Source: JALZDI01 sp965653225
Lineage (GTDB): Bacteria; Actinomycetota; Actinomycetes; Propionibacteriales; Nocardioidaceae
DNA length: 9,096 bases
Direction of reading: 5' to 3'
Assembly: GCA_965653225.1 (NCBI GenBank)
Contig: CBFGZI010000141.1
Location: 1-9,096 of the forward strand
Position numbers and translations under genes: made by a program. The notes beneath the pieces were generated by a model. It was not told the origin of the DNA. It did not search any database and saw only the letters and a list, made by a program, of their open reading frames with translations. Of the stretch, positions 5,285 through 9,096 are shown in pieces. How positions within the stretch are numbered: position 1 is the first letter of the stretch; the number at the start of each line of letters is the position of its first letter.

Positions 5285-6505
5285 ATGGCCTTTGGGGGTG
5301 GCGGGGTGCGTACGCACGTGCGGACAGGGGTGGCGCTGCTGCTTGCGCTGTTCCTGGCGCTGGCCGGTTTCGTGGCCTGGCAGTACGGCATCCCGGCCTA
5401 CCAGCGCTCCCAGACGGTGCCGGCGTACTCACCCTCGGAGGACCTCGCGCTCCCGTCGCAGGTCTACGACCCGCCCCCCTACGTCGCCGACACCGCCAGC
5501 GTCGGGCCGCCCGGGCCGGTGGGGCTGGTGTTCCAGGGCCTCAGCGCCCGTGACGGGCTCTCCGGCGTGGTCGACAAGCCGTGGTACGCGGTGTCGTCGC
5601 GCACCGGCGCCTACTACCGGCTGGAGGCACCGCACCTGGAGCAGGCCAGCAGGCTCTACGTCGGGCCGCAGGGCACGCAGGTGGCGTGGGCCTGGCCCGG
5701 CGGGGTCGAGCGCTACGACACCATGACCGGCGAGACCCGGGCGTACGCCGTCGGCCCCTCCGCCGCATCCGGCGCGCTGGTGTGGTCGCCGGACTCGACG
5801 CGGATCGCCTTCGGCGCCGACCCGGTCAGCGTGCTCGACGTTCACACGGGCAAGGTCACCTCGCTGCCGCTGCGGCTCCCCACGGATGCGGCGACCTCGC
5901 CCGCGTGGACCCCGGACGGGCGCTGGGTCACCGCGGTGGCCGGCGACTCGCTCGACGCGGTGGAGGTGGGCTCGGGTCGGCAGCGCACGATCGCGCTACA
6001 CGGAGACGACGCGGCGGCGGCCACCGGCGGCTTCGCCGGCGCGGCCTGGAACTCCGCCGGCGACCTCGCCGGCGTGCACCGGCAGGTGCAGCTCAGCCGC
6101 AACGTGCTGCGCATCGTGCGCACGCCGTCGCTCACCGGGACCGGCACGGCCCGCGTCAGCGACGCCAGCCCGCCGCAGATGGCGATCGAGGGCTTCCTCG
6201 GGTGGGGCAACTCCAACGAGGCGGTGCTGACCGGGCTGCGCGCCGAGAGCGGCGCGATCGAGCAGGCCGTCGTGCTGGCGCTGCAGGACAACACCGTGTC
6301 GCCGTACATGCTGTTCCCGGCCCCGGGCGGGAACTTCGCCGGTGTGTCCACGGTGTCGGTGGCCCAGGACCTGCTGAGCCAGACCAGCACGGCCTTCGAG
6401 CGGCCCGCGAGAGCGTGGTCGCCGTTCTCCAAGCTGATGCTGTGCCTGCTGCTCGCGGTGTTCCCGACGCTGTACTACCTGATCGCCCGCCGCCCCAAGC
6501 ACTGA
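5285..6505 (+). CDS. Two-TM protein with predicted WD40/PD40-like extracytoplasmic propeller
   Basis: I do not recognise a named family. The 406 residues begin with a basic N-terminus and a membrane helix (about 15-32). The central region of about 350 residues has repeats like those of beta-propellers: WSPDSTRIAFG (from Trp167), WTPDGRWVTAV (from Trp208), and the DVHTGK and DTMTGE turns seen after propeller strands. A second hydrophobic helix (about 382-399) ends in the basic tail ARRPKH. The expected topology places both termini inside and the propeller outside. There is no protease triad, nucleotide-binding motif or CXXC. ATG 5285 is the first in-frame start but has no ribosome site. GTG 5306, preceded by a G-rich run, is a credible alternative and would drop a Gly-rich leader. 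It occupies the slot and orientation of the Rv3668c protease but shows no resemblance to one. Confidence 0.85.
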   Translation: MAFGGGGVRTHVRTGVALLLALFLALAGFVAWQYGIPAYQRSQTVPAYSPSEDLALPSQVYDPPPYVADTASVGPPGPVGLVFQGLSARDGLSGVVDKPWYAVSSRTGAYYRLEAPHLEQASRLYVGPQGTQVAWAWPGGVERYDTMTGETRAYAVGPSAASGALVWSPDSTRIAFGADPVSVLDVHTGKVTSLPLRLPTDAATSPAWTPDGRWVTAVAGDSLDAVEVGSGRQRTIALHGDDAAAATGGFAGAAWNSAGDLAGVHRQVQLSRNVLRIVRTPSLTGTGTARVSDASPPQMAIEGFLGWGNSNEAVLTGLRAESGAIEQAVVLALQDNTVSPYMLFPAPGGNFAGVSTVSVAQDLLSQTSTAFERPARAWSPFSKLMLCLLLAVFPTLYYLIARRPKH

Positions 6506-6510
6506 GAGCA

Positions 6511-6542
6511 CAGCGCCGGGGACCCACGGGTCCCCGGCGCTG
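6511..6542. terminator. 15-bp GC-rich hairpin between convergent genes, no U-tract
   Basis: Arms 6511-6525 and 6528-6542 pair perfectly with only AC between them (a practical loop of CACG). Past one mismatch three more pairs form outward (6507-6509 with 6544-6546). The hairpin starts 5 bp after the stop of the propeller gene and lies 30 bp beyond the acs stop. This suits a bidirectional terminator for both units. Neither side has a run of Ts, as is common for actinobacterial terminators. Confidence 0.8.
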
Positions 6543-6572
6543 CGCTGTGTCCGGTGTGCTGTCCCTGGTGTC

Positions 6573-8537
<1,965 letters not shown>

Positions 8538-8540
8538 GGT

Positions 8541-8548
8541 CTCTCCTC
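8541..8548 (-). promoter_or_regulatory. Ribosome binding site deciding the acs start
   Basis: GAGGAGAG on the minus strand lies three bases before the GTG at 8537. This supports the shorter acs reading frame beginning VTDETLSNLLQ. Confidence 0.75.
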
Positions 8549-8558
8549 GGCGAGTGCG

Positions 8559-8574
8559 TGTGTTGGGGCTCACC
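8559..8574. promoter_or_regulatory. Candidate CRP-type site upstream of acs
   Basis: TGTGT-TGGGGC-TCACC matches TGTGA-N6-TCACA at 8 of 10 half-site bases and keeps GTG-N8-CAC. It is 22 bp upstream of the acs start, in the likely leader or near the transcription start. CRP-family control of acetate metabolism is established in E. coli and, via GlxR, in corynebacteria. Its use here is inferred, and the motif is short enough to occur by chance. Confidence 0.3.
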
Positions 8575-8580
8575 CTCCGC

Positions 8581-8593
8581 CCACCTTAGGTGG
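8581..8593. promoter_or_regulatory. 13-bp palindrome overlapping a possible acs -10 box
   Basis: CCACCT-T-AGGTGG is a perfect 6+1+6 palindrome. On the minus strand it contains TAAGGT (8588-8583), which fits the -10 pattern TANNNT and would place the acs transcription start near 8576, about 38 bp before the GTG. The region 17 bp upstream gives only a poor -35 match. A repressor or activator binding the palindrome would cover the -10 box. Confidence 0.35.
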
Positions 8594-8610
8594 AGTACCC
8601 ATCTGTGGAA

Positions 8611-8650
8611 CACCGCCCGGCCACGAGGGGTGAGCCCGTGGCCGGGCGGT
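8611..8650 (-). terminator. 13-bp inverted repeat, probable terminator of actP
   Basis: ACCGCCCGGCCAC (8612-8624) and GTGGCCGGGCGGT (8638-8650) are perfect complements around a 13-nt spacer, and one more inner pair (8625 with 8637) is possible. It lies 77 bp past the apparent actP end and 75 bp before acs, both on the minus strand. There is no T-tract. It should limit read-through from actP into acs. The rest of this intergenic stretch, 8651-8726, is GTG-rich on the plus strand with nothing recognisable. Confidence 0.65.
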
Positions 8651-8726
8651 CGCGCGGGGTCGATGCGGCCGTGTGAGCCCGCCTGTGCGCTTGTGTGGCC
8701 CGTGTGGTGCGTGCGGCCGGTGGCGG

Positions 8727-9096
8727 TCAGTGCCGGACGGGCGCCTCCGCACCGGCGCCGGTCAGCGCCCTGACCTCCAGCTCGTCGTACCTCGCGTCCG
8801 CGACCGGGTCCGGCCGGCGGTGGTGGCGCGCAGCCAGCCGAACAGGAACCCGGCCGGGATCGAGACGATGCCGGGGTTCGCCAGCGGGAACAGCGCCCAG
8901 TCGCTGTCCGGGAACAGCGCCTCGGCGTCGCCCGACACCACCGGCGACAGCGCCACCAGGATCACCGCGACGGTGAGCCCGCCCTAGATCGCCCAGACCG
9001 CGCCGCGGGTGTTGAACCCCCGCCAGAACAGGTTGTAGACCAGCGCCGGCACGTTGCCGGACGCGGCGACAGCGAACGCGAGTGCCACCAGGAACG
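8727..9096 (-). pseudogene. actP: actP-type acetate/solute:Na+ symporter, 3' end, amber codon and frameshift
   Basis: C-terminal part of a sodium:solute symporter of the ActP/acetate permease group. The minus-strand reading from the window edge gives FLVALAFAVAASGNVPAL, then LVYNLFWRGFNTRGAVWAI, where TAG (8986-8984) interrupts, then GGLTVAVILVALSPVVSG and NPGIVSIPAGFLFGWL. These match the last helices of actinobacterial acetate symporters, where the interrupted position is normally Tyr (IYGGL). After TTAG (about 8813) the frame is lost. Skipping two bases at 8812-8811 restores it from Asp (8810), giving DPVADARYDELEVRALTG, GAEAPVRH and a TGA at 8729-8727, the typical family tail. Each lesion is explained by one base (TAC to TAG; one missing G or C). 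Either the gene is inactivated or the sequence has errors here. The 5' portion is outside the window. When intact it would import acetate for Acs. Confidence 0.85.

Noticed and set aside
8651..8726. GTG-rich stretch resembling degenerate repeats between actP and acs
   Set aside because: The short GTGTGG/GTGCGG units are irregular in spacing and sequence and do not form a definable repeat.
8762..8965. Separate small minus-strand gene of 67 codons
   Set aside because: Its first half is the symporter's last helices and its second half is out of frame with the true tail, so it is a fragment of actP rather than a gene.

Overview
This is a GC-rich (by eye about 70%), gene-dense chromosomal stretch from an actinobacterium. 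Its gene order and orientation match, from memory, the Mycobacterium tuberculosis block Rv3676 (crp) - nth - Rv3673c - Rv3672c - Rv3671c (marP) - ephE - Rv3669 - Rv3668c - acs (Rv3667). The proteins diverge enough that I do not place the organism in Mycobacterium, and I cannot name a genus.

Layout. Positions 1-450 (minus) hold the N-terminal two thirds of a Crp/Fnr-family cAMP receptor protein, cut off by the window edge. A 126-bp divergent region carries a perfect 14-bp palindrome, a CRP-like half-site pair and a possible leaderless promoter for nth. From 577 to 3795 (plus) lies a tightly packed operon: endonuclease III (nth), a TlpA-like thioredoxin-fold lipoprotein, a Nudix CoA-pyrophosphatase-like hydrolase and the membrane serine protease MarP. 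All three junctions are 4-nt stop/start overlaps, so translation is probably coupled. Converging on it from the other side (3817-5139, minus) are a Holin-X/DUF1469-type membrane protein and an epoxide-hydrolase-like alpha/beta hydrolase. From 5285 to 6505 (plus) is a two-TM protein with a predicted extracytoplasmic WD40/PD40-like propeller. A strong hairpin separates it from acetyl-CoA synthetase (acs, 6573-8537, minus). Upstream of acs is the 3' end of an actP-type acetate/solute:Na+ symporter gene (8727-9096, minus), which reads through two apparent lesions.

Functionally, the left part resembles the mycobacterial cell-envelope, acid and redox stress neighbourhood around MarP. The right part is an acetate uptake and activation module (actP, acs). 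A global cAMP regulator sits at the left edge, and CRP-like sites lie upstream of both crp/nth and acs.

I see no mobile element, CRISPR array, tRNA or rRNA, and no clearly new multi-gene system. The points most worth a second look are the alpha/beta hydrolase with Gly in place of the nucleophilic Asp, the in-frame amber codon plus frameshift in actP, the unrelated protein in the slot of the Rv3668c protease, and several strong inverted repeats in the intergenic regions.
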